Below, piece after piece: positions 13,111-24,635 of a stretch of 64,000 nt of DNA. Source of the stretch: Lycocorax pyrrhopterus obiensis (lineage: Eukaryota; Chordata; Aves; Passeriformes; Paradisaeidae); assembly GCA_014706295.1 (NCBI GenBank), contig JACSVZ010000014.1, forward strand, positions 73,979,935 to 74,043,934, given 5' to 3'. The notes below the pieces were generated by a model, which was not told where the DNA came from, made no database searches, and saw nothing but the letters and a program-made list of their open reading frames with translations. How positions within the stretch are numbered: position 1 is the first letter of the stretch; each line of letters opens with the position of its first letter. The translations under genes were made by a program, and so were the position numbers.

Positions 13111-15159
13111 AAGACACTCCTCATATCTGAGTGTGAAAAACACATGAAAAATATTAGTCCTGCAAAGACTACCTGATTTGATAGGCTGCAGGGAGCAACA
13201 ACACACCGACACATCCTACTTCGGAACTAGATTACCTTACTTTTAAAAAAACCCTCAAACTTCAAACCCCTGGCAATGGTAGAACCCCATCCCTTTATCA
13301 AGAGGAATCCCACTCCTACCTGAACCCGGAGCACAACCTTCCTCAAAAGCACCTGACTACCTCTCAGGTAGCCCCTAAGTAAGGACAGTTCAAGTAAAGG
13401 GCTACCAATGTTAAAATTAAAAAATCACAGACATTGGAGTTTCTTTTAACCATTTCCAAACAAAACTGAAAACGCAGTTGTCAATGACAGGGATAATGTT
13501 CAAACCCTGCTTGCCAGCATTTTTCATCTGGCCCATTAGAAACCTGACATCCCACATGTGATGCAGTAGCAGGAGTGGCAGCAGCACCAGGCAATCAGAA
13601 GGGAGGTGCCACTGGCAGCTCAAAACAGGGAGGAAGAGCAAGGCCAACAAACAAGAAAACACAAACAAGTCAATCCAAACATCTCAGCCAAAATCCCAAA
13701 GGGGGTTTGGGATGCTCAGGTCTCACCCATCTGCAGAAGGGACTTTGCAGTAAGAAGCTCAGGGCAGTCCTTCCCATGTCATTCCTGTTCACCTACCTCA
13801 GCTCTCCCTGTCAACCCCTCCTTTCTGCTGCTTAACTCCAGCACCTCTGCTGCTCTTACTTTCTCAGCTTCTAACAGCTTCCAGAGCTCATTGTGCTTAA
13901 CTTCAAATACTGAGATTTCTTTAAAATTTCAAATGAAAACTAAAATACAGAGATTATTTCTTCCATTGCATATGACTTTGCACACAAGTGTACTGTTCCC
14001 ATCACAAATCATCAGTGAATTCCAAATATTTCCTTATTTATCTCATTCTCTGCTTGATCTCTGCAACCAAATCAACACTTTTTGATAAAGGTTGCATTGA
14101 GAATAGAGCAGCAAACAGGCTCTCTACTGCCTTGGAAGGCAAAGACAAAACACAGCCTTACTGTTAGGCTGTTACAGATAGGAACAACAAAATGAAAAAG
14201 AAAGCAGTTTCAAGAAAATTTCCATGCTATCTATCAGAACAGAGGGTCAGACATCAGGACAGCAGGAGCCAGACTTTTCGTCAGCTTTAAATTTAATTCT
14301 ATTTATGATACATAAACTGCCCAGTGCTTCAGACTGCTGAGATACTGCAAGGGCACAGACAGTATGAAACTGACAAAGAACTTAAATGTTCCAGAGCATG
14401 TGAATGAAATCTTTCATTTCAGCTGCTGTAGCTGCTTTTGCACCCTGCATTGCCTGGATTCCATGAGAAAATTATCATTATGAAGCTCATGACTGAAATG
14501 AAAATCACATCTGGAAGGTATGAAAATGTCAACCCTAAATGTACTTATAAAAAACCTACCCAAAGACGTATTTATTATCAGAAACCAGTGTCAGGAGACT
14601 GTTTTCCTTCCCCTGCTCTGTTTCTGTACCCAGTGTGATTCCAACCTGGCTGTGCCTCACAGGGGCAACTACGCATTTCTCAGAGCAGGTGAGAAAGGCA
14701 CAACCCTCATCCACTGCTCTGGGTGAGACATGCAGCTGTCAGTCACCTGTGGCTGCTCCATCTGGAGTGGAGAAGCCCTTGTAGTGGAACATTGAAAAGT
14801 ACCAGGAGGTGGGTTGGGAGCAGCCTCTGCTCTCATTTTCCATGATCTAATGCTGATTTTTGGCTAAATGCTGAGATGCAAACCCCATCCTTGTCCCATT
14901 TGCTGTTTGAGGACACACAACTGTTCTGGACTTTAACTGAAGTGCAAAGAGAGAGGAAAAGCTTTGGAGAAGAGGTCAGCACTTTTCTAGTGGCAGCTAT
15001 ACCTTCAGGAGATCACAGGAATATCTCTTCCACACCTGAACTCTGGAAAATAACAAAACATTTCAAGTTTACTTCAAGCCTTTCAGAAGATTTCTTCTTC
15101 CCACAGCTATTTTACGAATCATTTTTAAGAGTAACAGAGATTTTCCTTTCACTTGGATC

Positions 15160-16090
15160 CTAGGGCTGGACGTGGTCTGGTGAGTGGGAACAAATCAGGA
15201 ATGGAGACCCCGGGGGAAAGGGATGCACACCCCGAGCACCGGTGGCGGCCGAGCGAGTACGCGGAGCGCAGGTCCGGGCACACGCAGGGCCGTGCGGGTA
15301 CCGACCCCTCCTCCGGAACTCCTGGGCTGCTGGGGACCGGGGTTGTTCCCGGGGCTGGCGGAGGGACCGGGACACGCCGCAGTCGGCGGCTGGGCCAGGA
15401 TCACGGACACCGGGGACGGACCGGCGGGGCGGGCCCGGGCAGAGGCCGGTGCGGGGCGCGGGGGATCCCGGCTGCGCAGCCGCGGCTGGGGCGGAGAAGC
15501 CGCCACGGGACGGGAGGGACCCGGGGCCGGGGCCTTGGGGAGTGGGGCCCGCCGTGGAGAGCGGGGGGCCGGGTCGGGCCGGGAGGTGCCGGAGCCGGGT
15601 GAGGCCGGGTGCCGGTAGTCACGGACGATACTCACTCACTGCCGATACCTGAACTCACTCGGTATCAGTACTCGGTACCGGTACTGGGACTGACTGACTG
15701 ACTGACTGACTCGCTCACTTACTCACTCGCTCGATCGCTGCCGGTGCCAGTACTCAGCGCCAGGACTCCCTCGATCCCGGTGTCCCGTTCCGGCCGCGCC
15801 GGGACGCGCCGAGCAGGAAGTGGCGCTGGCCTGGCCCCGCCGTCCGGCCACGTGCGTCCGGCCCCGCCCCGCCCCGCCCCGCGCCCCGCCCCCGGGGCGG
15901 CTTTGGGGAGAATTTACCGGAAATCGGGTGCGCGGGAAGGGGGCTTTCCCGAGTCTCGCAAGCGTCGGGGTTTGGTCTGCGTCCTGCCCGGTGGCAGAGT
16001 CCTGCGAGAGGACCGCGTCTACATGTGCGGAGTGGACAGAGCCCGCCCCGCGCCGGGCACCGCGGGCAGTGTGGTCCGGGAAGAGCCGGG
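15160..16090 (-). promoter_or_regulatory. ZCCHC7: CpG-island promoter of ZCCHC7 (probable)
   Basis: This is a dense GC/CpG-rich block about 5 kb upstream (on the minus strand) of the first coding exon, where non-coding exon 1 is expected. It contains a run of Sp/KLF-type GC boxes (repeated CCCCG at about 15861-15890), ETS-type motifs CAGGAAGTGG (15814-15823) and ACCGGAAAT (about 15918), and an E-box CCACGTG (about 15849). Minus-strand donor-like sequences near 15630-15650 could end exon 1. No TATA box is seen. A CR1 copy abuts its outer edge at 16088. It could be bidirectional: a plus-strand donor-like CTG|GTGAGT lies at about 15180. The transcription start is not determinable from sequence. 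Confidence 0.65.
15685..15735. repeat. GACT microsatellite and degenerate CTCACT repeats in promoter
   Basis: Five to six consecutive GACT units are followed by CTCGCTCACTTACTCACTCG and CTCGATCG. They sit in the middle of the ZCCHC7 CpG island. Nearby sequence repeats CAGTACTC and GGTACCGGTACT motifs. Low complexity directly in a probable core promoter is unusual. Confidence 0.75.
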
Positions 16091-16490
16091 GTGGGAAAGG
16101 ATCTTAAAGTTCATGCAGTCCCACCCCATGGCATAGATAAGGACACCTTCCACTAGATCGGGTTGCTTCAAGCCCAGTCCAACCTGGCCTGCAACATTTC
16201 CAGGGATGAGGCAGCTACAGCTTCTCTGGGCACCCTGTGCCAGGGCCTCCCCACCCTCGTGGGGAGGAATTTCTTCCTAATATCCCATCTAATCCTGCCC
16301 TCTGTCAGTGAGAAATCCTTTCTCTTGTTCTGTCACTCCAACCCTTGTCTGCAGTCCCTCTCCACTTCTCTTGGAGCCCCTTTGGATATTGGAAGGGGCT
16401 CTAAAGTCTCCCCAGAGCCTTCTTTTCTCCAGGACATCCCCAACTTTCCCAGTCCATCTCCATAGCAGAGGTGCTGAAGCCCTGGGAGCG
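16088..16490 (-). mobile_element. CR1 LINE fragment, about 400 bp (inverted)
   Basis: The plus strand reads through the reverse complement of a CR1 3' portion in order: 'CCCCATGGCATAGATAAGGA', 'CACCTTCCACTAGATCGGGT', CCAACCTGGCCTGCAACATT, 'CAGCTTCTCTGGGCACCCTG', AATTTCTTCCTAATATCCCA and 'CATAGCAGAGGTGCTGAAGC'. It is relatively well preserved and inserted at the shore of the ZCCHC7 promoter island. Confidence 0.95.
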
Positions 16491-18690
16491 TCATATGGAT
16501 ATGTGCCTGAATGTGCAGGTACATACGTACGTGTTTACACACACCATAAAGGTCCTGCCATCCTGGCTGGACCATTCTGTCCAGCAGCTGTGCCTGCCTG
16601 CTGTCCCCAGCAGCCCTTTGTAGACATATCTGCACCCAGCAGATCCTGCCTTGCTGTCTCTCACCAGTGAACTTGCAAAAGTCCCAGTGTCTCCAGGATT
16701 CACCTTTCTGATGCTAGGCCCCACACCGCCTGGCCCACTTGCCAACCAGCACAGCTTTACAATTGGTGCTGACTGACCTTGCTGGTGTGTGCCTGTTCAT
16801 CAGGGACATGCTGCCTCCCTCCAGGTGCTGCCCCTCCACACACAGATCCTCTGACCAGGGGTCCAGCTCCTCTGGCAAGCTCTGGGACCTCCACATGCAA
16901 AGATGTGCACACAGCAGAGAGGGGCCCTTGCCCATGTGAACAGACATCCTGTTTAATATTGCCACATGGGGTCATATAGGGGTGCATATGGTGCGCCTCT
17001 GCTTTTGTGAGTGCAACAGGTGGGATGACCTGCAGCAGGTAGCAGCAAGGAGTCAGACAGAGCCTCCAAGCAGCAGGAGAGGCAAGCAGGGATGAGTGAG
17101 AAGATGCAGGGAGTTGGAGGAGATTCCATCTGGGTCTGCTGCTTTGGGGACAGTAGTGTTCCTGCTTGCCCTGCAACTATAGAGCTGGCCCTCCATCCTG
17201 CCCCACTCCACTGAGGCCAGCAGGGCTGCCTGTGCAGACAGACACGTGTGCGCTGGCACATCCACTGAGCCCAGAGCTTTCATTTTCCATCTCATTTTTT
17301 GTAGGCCTTTCAGACTTCGAGGGTTTCCTTAATGCTGTGCTAGTAGTCTATTTTCAACATTACTGGCATGTGATTACAACCTGTGATTTGCCTCTGCAAG
17401 TGCTAGCAAAGGCAGGTACATGTGGGCTGCAAAACTGTCTCTCGAAAGGCGGAATAATGTGTTTCTCTGATCCTCCAGGCTCTGGGCCCAGGAAGAAGTG
17501 AAAAAATCAACCCACAAGTAGGAAAGTTTTATCTTCTAGCAGAGAGCGAGTGGAACCTGACATAGCTGTGACACCTGGTACTGGCCACAGGTTCTTTGCT
17601 CTAATCTTATCATGACATCTTTCAAAACAAAAATATTTTTAATGCTTCTGGATGTCATGAAACCTACTCAAATAGATCAGATAATTAATTGCTGTAAAAC
17701 ATATGCTGTTAAGACGATTAAAAGATGAGCTGGAACTGCAGAATGTTATGCAACTGTCAGGACCCTGAGGATAACCCACGGAACTGTGGCTGTGTCTGAC
17801 CTCAGTTTCCCAAATTACTGACTGTGACCCCTCTCTGCAGACTGCCATCCTGCCACAACCTTGGCCTGTCCCTATCCCCAGGCAGGTGCCTGATACCTGG
17901 GGATGGGATGGATGCCCTCTCCTGGCTGAGGTGGTGGGGTAGGGTGGGCAGTGGCCACCGGGCCACTCTGCCCCATCAGCCCCCACTGTGCAGCTACTGA
18001 AATGGTGTAAAATATGCATTTGGAGAAAGACCTCAGACGAGGTACATTTCCCCAGAGCATTTCCAGGAAACAAAATTCTCTATTTATAGAAACAGCAGGA
18101 GAAAGATTAGAGCATTTGGATTTAGGACTGACTACAGTGGTATTTTACACTTGCAAGAACCCATTCTTGCTGGATCTGCCCCTGAAAGGAACTTCTTTTG
18201 GGGGCATCATAGCAAAAAGTCAGCAACTGCCTCTGAGGCATCCATTGCCAGTCACCTGTCCTAAGAGACTCTCTCCCACATTGCCCCAGAGCCACCACAG
18301 CTCAGGGGACACCATTCACCCTGGGTGGGAGTGGCACAGCTCCAGTCTGGCCTTGCTGCAGGGTACTTTGCTGCTACAGAGAAGCAGACAGAGGTGCCTG
18401 CATTCAATTCAGTTTGACTCAGGAGTGATCCTCAGGCGCTGGCATTTTCACCCTTGCACCCCTTTCTCTCTCAAGCCAGTTGGCTCCTGCAGCTGCCTTT
18501 GCTTCTGAGCACCGTTTCTTGGTAGGACTGATAAACTTCAACTGCTGCACACCTGAGCCCAGCCCAAACTGTTGCCCTCCTCCCCTGATCATGCTAGCTT
18601 TGGTGAGCCAGTGATTCACTCATGACAGGAGAGGAGCTGGGCACAGAGCCTGAGGTCCTGGTGCTCACACGTGGCCAGGAGATGAGGAGG
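16491..18690. other. Intergenic, no gene recognised
   Basis: Moderate-GC unique sequence between the ZCCHC7 promoter and the next CpG-rich patch. The open reading frames here are short, overlap on both strands and resemble no protein I know. I see no repeat family or RNA gene. Confidence 0.6.
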
Positions 18691-19200
18691 TGTTACTCCC
18701 TTGGCTCCCCGTTGCGGGTGCCGAGCAACATCCCTGGTTGTGCTTAGTTTAGCTGGCCGGAGAAATGTCCCCTCCTCCTCCACAGCTCTCAGCTTTCCAA
18801 GCTGTTCAGGGTGGCAGGACGCATCTTCCTGCAGCCCAGAACCGGGCCCAGGGCTGCAGGGAACAGTCGGGTTGAAAACAACTTGCTCTCCTGCCGACCT
18901 GACACGGCGTGCTGGGGCTCGGTGCCTCTCGCGAGTGCAGGCTGCGCCCGCGGCACCGGCACCGGCCGCGCTGGGCTGCGGACAGCGGGTTCCCCCGGGC
19001 ACGGCAGCGCGGAGCCGGGGCTGTTCTGACCGCCGCAGTACCATCTTCCCGCTGCGACTTGCTCAGACCCACTAGAAGCCCTGTCCGTGCAGGGAAAGCA
19101 GCATCCATTCTCCACGCCCGACGGCGCTGCCCGGCACCCCCGCGGAGCCCGTCCCTTCCCCGCCTGCCTGCCCTGTGTAGGGACGCCAAATGGCTGCACA
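18690..19200. promoter_or_regulatory. Small orphan CpG-rich patch
   Basis: A CpG-rich block (densest at about 18890-19170, e.g. GCCCGCGGCACCGGCACCGG) lies in otherwise moderate-GC intergenic DNA, about 2.7 kb beyond the ZCCHC7 island. No coding exon is recognisable. It may be an enhancer-type CpG island, an unannotated non-coding RNA promoter, or a remnant of either. Confidence 0.45.
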
Positions 19201-22200
19201 AACCCAGCAAGAAGGAAGAAGGAACGGGCCCGCCGGGGCCTGGGGGCAGACCCATGCGTCTTGCAGGCACAGGTGGCTTTGCAGCAGCCTCAACTGCCTG
19301 GGGACAGAGCTGTGTCTCCTGCAGCCTTCCAGATTGCAGGAGACCGGTGAAGACCGTCGTTCTTCCACCAAAACCTGTACGTGCTTAAAAAAGAAAAGAA
19401 AGGAAGAGGGAGATTTTCCCGGGATGTAACCTGTCGGTTCGCGGCCCAGGTGCCGGCAGGTGGCACCCCAGAATGCGCAGCCTTTCTGCTAGCCTGGTGC
19501 TGCTCACCGGAGGAGTCTTCAGCCTCTACTTCGCTCCCAGCATCGGGGCACTCTCGGTGGCTCTGACGCTGGGGCCGACAGCCATCACAAAGGACCCCAA
19601 AACAATGGCTTCCGTTTGATTCTTTCCAAAGCGTGTTTCTAAGTGCTGAGGGAAACAGCACGAAAGAATCCAGAATAAGCCTGAGCAGTATTACACATTA
19701 ATAAAGCATCTCTGCCAGAGTGCTGGCTCCTGTTGCCTCTAACTTTACTAGACACCAACCCTGTGAGGTGAAACAGCTTATGAGAGGCAGCTTCACCTGG
19801 CATTCCTTGGAGAATTCACAGCTGGAAGGTGACACCCTGTCCAAGAGTGTTGCTGAGGAAAATCACAGAACTCTCAGCCATGGTGGGAACATTGTGTGAT
19901 GTTTCTTCCACTTTGGAGCAACATGAGGACGGGACTGAAGAATGTAGGCATGCAAGGAGGTTAATTAAATCTGTGTGGGCAATGACCTTCTTTTTAAGAG
20001 CCTAATTCTGCAATCTCGTAAAACACTTCTTTTACCTGGACTTGTTGAATCAAGTGGGCTGTACTTGCTTCTGGTTACCTGTGCCCAGGGAAGTTGTCTT
20101 TGACCTGCATAGACTGTTCCCTGACAATCATATTGCTTTCATCTGGAAGCTGCATCTGATGGTGTTTCTTTGTGTTGTGTGTCTGGACACGTAAACTCCC
20201 TTTTCGTCTGTCCTGATCCAGTAAAAGAGGTAAACTTTGAGGTGATGAACCACTCATCCTCCTTGAAGCTCAAAGATGGACCTACCCCACTGTACTCGGC
20301 AGGAGCAGGCAGTATTCTCTGCACTGGCCTTATATGGACCAAAACCAGAGGGGTAGCAGCTGCAGGAAGGCTGAAACGGTTCAGGAAATGCTGGGCAAGA
20401 AGGCAGGGAGAGGCAGGGCAGAGGCAGGCCATGAGATGAGGAACACCTGAACCAGGACAGGGAGGAGGTGGCTGACATTTGCCTCTGCAGATAACATTTT
20501 CCCACCTTGCCTCCCATTTCATCATCAGCAAACTGCCTTGCCCATGTCACAGAATTGGCACTTTAAATGGACTTTACACTGAAATGGCTTGGAAATCATC
20601 AGTGCTGAACCCTGGCAGAATGCAGGTGCTGTGCCCTGACTGGGCCTCTCTTCGTGATAGTGTGGAAGTGATGTGCAGCTCCCAAAGCCACTGGGAATGG
20701 GCACAGACCATAGGGACGTCAGTCACCACACAGTGTTTGGACCTGTGCAACCTCCTGAGCCACAGCCCATCATCATCCTCAGCTGTCTGCAGCAGGAACA
20801 AGAGCACTTCAGAAGTTAATTAAATTCCCACCCCCCACCTGATCCACTCCTCCTCTTCCCAGTGCTCCACTTTGCTGCTTCAAACCGAGCAGCGGGAGAG
20901 AGGAGGGAGTGTAATTATTTAGCTCCTTAGAGCCAGCTCTACAGTGCTTCAAAGCTTGTTAATTACAGTTTCAGCCGCATGAGTCAATGGAGGACCAGAA
21001 GAGCATGTGGGGAGTGGGGGGCACGGGTTGAGGGATGGGAAGGACTCTGTGAAGTCAGAGCCACAAAAGCTGACAGTCAGGAGAACCAGGGTGAAATTGG
21101 GCAGAGAGCCAAGGGCACGGGCAGATAGGAACCTGGGAAAGAGCCACAGGGAGTGGGAGGCAGCTGGGAAGCAGAGGGAGATGGAGAAAAGAGGGAAAAG
21201 ATGGAGCTGTGTAGGGGAGTAGCAAGGAGTATCTGTGGAGGGTGACAGGGACACAGGTTAGGGTACCAAGGAATGCTGTGTGCTGACATCACTGCAGTGT
21301 GTCATTTGTGCCTACCTGCCTTCTCTGGCAGAGCAGGTAACTGCCCAGGCACTGGATCAAAGCACTGACGGTGCTATTGGGTATGGCATGGTTGCTGGAG
21401 GACAGAAAAAATTTTCCAACATATTGACCCTTGTCAGAGAAAGTATTTCTTTTCCTCAATCACTTTAATTTTCTCAGTAAATGAGCAAAATAATTGCGAC
21501 AGTGTTCTCCCTCTCTCCCAATTCCATTAGGTAAGAATCCCCAGCATTTTAGGGGCAAAATGTGCAACATCACTCCTCTGATGAAGAGAGGAGATAGTTG
21601 TCCTGCGCTCCTCTAACTTCTGAGGCAGCCTGTGCTAGAGAACAACACTTCTGCTGTTGTCCCTGGGCTGAGAGGCCTTGGATTAAGGGGAGAGGCTACC
21701 CTTCTGAACAGCTACAATTTCTGAAAATAAGTTATTTAAAAGAGGATGGTGGTGGTAGGAATGTTCAGATCCTCCATGGGAAACAATTTTGGGCTTATCT
21801 TCAGCCTCTGAAATGAATGTATGTGAATTTAGTCTTTGACAGAAGCAAAAGGACAATTCAAAGCCAGAAAAGACTGTATTTGAAGATTTGATGCTGCACT
21901 GCCAATAGTTCTTAGCTTTGACTTCATGATTTCCATTTTCTTTTGGCAAGGCCCAGTCTCTCTCTTTTACTGGAAAATTTCCCTTAAGGAACCACCGATG
22001 GTGGCCCAAGAGACAGTGTCTGAATGCTTTGCATTATGTAATGCTTTGACATTTGGCATTCCCATGGCATTTTCCCCCATTATCCCCCATCAATGCGAAA
22101 TAAGCTGTCAGAGCATGAAGTTGGTACTTTTACATATTCTTAATGTACAGATGTCAGTCTGAAAGCCATGCACAAGCGTTATGATTAAATTCTCTGTTTC

Positions 22201-23406
22201 ATCCTTTCACTTATGCATGGATCTGTTTGGAAGACTTCATTCCTTTTGGGGGGTTATTGGGAAAAGGCACAACCTTAAAAAGTAATAATCCTGCTTAATA
22301 GCACTATCAGAAGGTGAAAGATAAGTTTAAGACATTGTGCACTGAATGCAGTATAGACATATAAATCCGGAGCAGAAGTGTTCAATTTTTAGCACCTGTG
22401 CTCCTGGCAGGGCAGCAGAAAGTGAAAAACAAGTACCAGATGCACAGAGGGAATATAATCAGTGGCCCACTTTCTGGTGCCAAATACATCAACATGTTCC
22501 GAATCAAATCTACTCAGAGTTTACAAGTTTGTTATTCTGTGTTAATTAAAATGTAAGAATGGCAGAGCCTTACGGGAGGATGATTATGCCTAAATATAAT
22601 GTACATGGAGAGAGAAGAGGAAGGGCATGACAGAGGATCCACCCAGGACTCCAGATTGCTTGATTTGGTTGGTTTGATCACAAATACATAAGGAAGAGGA
22701 GGAAAGTCACCTGCTGGAAAGTAAATCATCTGCTCCACCCTCTGCTCTCAGCTGGTCTCAAGGACTCGCACTGCAGCAGCACCGAATATTGGTGCTGAAT
22801 GAGACCAGTATGGTGTGGTCCCTGTTGTTAGGAGCTCCCAAGAGCAGGATGAGTAAAGAGCAGAGCGTGCTGATCTAGTCTCATAGCTGGTCCCTCTGTG
22901 AGCAGAGGATTAGAGGATTATCTTGAGGTCCCTTGCACCTGAATTGTTCTGTGACCCCATTCTCTGGTAGGCAGAATGTTGGAGCAAGAGGATGTTGGCT
23001 TCCGCATGATGGACCTTCCTGCTGGAGTTCTGAGAGTTTGTCCAAACAGTCCTTAAGGCTGTGTGGAGGTGTATCCTGGATCTCTGTTCACCATGCCTGG
23101 AAGTGTGTCAAGAGTCCATGAGCATCAGCAGGGTATCACCCCACTCCCCCAGACCTCTAGTTTGTAGTCAAATCAGGAGAGAGGCCAAAGGTCTGATTTC
23201 TCTTCATGTAAACCCAAAACCAGCCCATGGACTACTTTTGGCTGAATTTCCCTGAACAATGAGTTATGCAACTGTGTCATCAGTCCTTGCTTGCTCCTCT
23301 TCCTGTCTTGCTTTCCACCCTACCAGAAGCTTGTGCTGTACAAGCCATCAGCTCAGTCAGGTGCACTAGAGTGGTGAGGAACTTGAGTGGAATTTTATTC
23401 ACAAGT
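19201..23406. other. Intergenic, no gene recognised
   Basis: Unique-looking sequence with no recognisable exon, RNA gene or mobile element. Short AT-rich patches such as TTAATTACAG (about 20959) could bind homeodomain proteins, but nothing here can be assigned. Confidence 0.6.
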
Positions 23407-24635
23407 TGTAGTGGGTTGACCCTGGCTGGATGCTTGGCACCCATAAAAGCCTCTCTATCAATCACATCTGCAGCAGGAGAGAAGAAATGTAGCAAAGGGC
23501 TCATGAGTTGAGATAAGGACTGTGAGAGATCACTCATCAAACACTATCACTATCAAAACAGACTAGAAGTAGAGATAATAATTGAATTTATTACTAACAA
23601 AATCAGAGCAGGACAATGAGAAGTAAAATAAAATCTTCATAACACCCCCCTCCACCCCACCCACCTTCCCAGCTCTACCTCTTCTGCCAGCGGCACAGGG
23701 AGATGGGAATGGTGGTTATGGTCAGTTCAATCATGTGTTGTTTCTCCTGCTGCTCAGGGACAGGAGTCCTTCCCCTGCTCCAGAATGGGGGCCCTCGCAC
23801 AGGAGATAGATATCCATGACTTCTCCAATGTAAATCCATCTCATGAGCCACAGATCTCTGCAAACTGCTGCAATATGAGTCCGTCCCACAGGCAACAGTC
23901 CTCCCCAGACAGCTGCAAACTGAGTCACTCTTCCCTCGGGTGCACTCCTTCAAGGAGAGGTTGCTCCAGTGAGGGCTCCTCTCTCCACAGGCCTCCCATG
24001 TGGTCAAAGCCTCCTTTCAAGCATCCACCTTGGTCTCCTCCATGGGCTGCAGGTAGATCTCTGCATCCCCATGAACCTCCATTGGCTGCAGGAGGACAGC
24101 TGCCTCACCATGGTCTTCACCATGGGCTGCAGAGGAATCTCAGCTCCTGCACATGGAGCATCTTCTCCCAAATCCTTCTTCACTGACTTTGATGTCTGCA
24201 GAGTTTTCCTCACGTGTTATCACTGTGCTCTTCTCTGGCTGCAAGTCCAGCTGTGCAATAACCACCTCCTTCTCCTTCTCCTTCTCCTTCTCCTTCTCCT
24301 TCTCCTTCTCCTTCTCCTTCTCCTTCTCCTTCTCCTTCTCCTTCTCCTTCTCCTTCTCCTTTTCCTTCTCCTTCTCCTTCTCCTTCTCCTTCTCCTTCTC
24401 CTTCTCCTTTTTTCCTTCTCCTTCTCCTTCTCCTTCTCCTTCTTTCTTCTCCTTCTTATCACAGAGATGTTACTACCATTTCTGATCAGCCCAGCATTGA
24501 CCAGTGGCACATCTGTCTTTGCATCTGCCAGCGATTGGCTCTGCTGGGCACAGTGGAAGCTTCTAGCAGCTCCTCACAAAAGCCACTCCTGTAGCCCCCC
24601 ACTACCAAAGTTTGGCCATGCAAACCCCATAGTCA
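23407..24635 (+). mobile_element. Solo LTR of a songbird endogenous retrovirus
   Basis: It begins TGTAGTGGGTTGACCCTGGC and ends near CCATGCAAACCCC...TCA, giving TG...CA boundaries over about 1.23 kb. I recognise the start, the middle (repeated 'CCATGGGCTGCAG' blocks, then GTGCAATAACCACC) and the end as a long terminal repeat common in songbird genomes. No gag, pol or env sequence follows and no second LTR is seen, so this is a solo LTR left after recombination. The flanking 5-mers (CAAGT and ATGTT) do not match, so the target-site duplication is lost or the end is imprecise. An internal hexanucleotide expansion (24264-24450) lengthens it. The family name is not certain from memory. Confidence 0.85.
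24264..24450. repeat. (CTTCTC)n hexanucleotide array inside the LTR
   Basis: About 30 units of the hexanucleotide CTTCTC (CTCCTT in another phase) run nearly uninterrupted. Interruptions are at about 24361 (TTTTCC) and about 24410 (TTTTTTCC). The array is pyrimidine-pure on the plus strand and could form a triplex. It lies in the pyrimidine-rich 3' part of the solo LTR and creates spurious open frames encoding SFSFSF, LLLLLL and RRRRRR. Confidence 0.97.

Larger units (their letters stand above)
10876..15640 (-). other. ZCCHC7: ZCCHC7 intron 1 (distal end approximate)
   Basis: This is the sequence between the first coding exon and the upstream CpG island that should hold non-coding exon 1. 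It contains two CR1 fragments (11141-11572 and 13003-13110) and an octamer ATTTGCAT at 11034-11041. I see no coding exon. The boundary near 15640 is a guess: minus-strand donors there include TTCAG|GTATCG and GGCA|GTGAGT. Confidence 0.6.
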
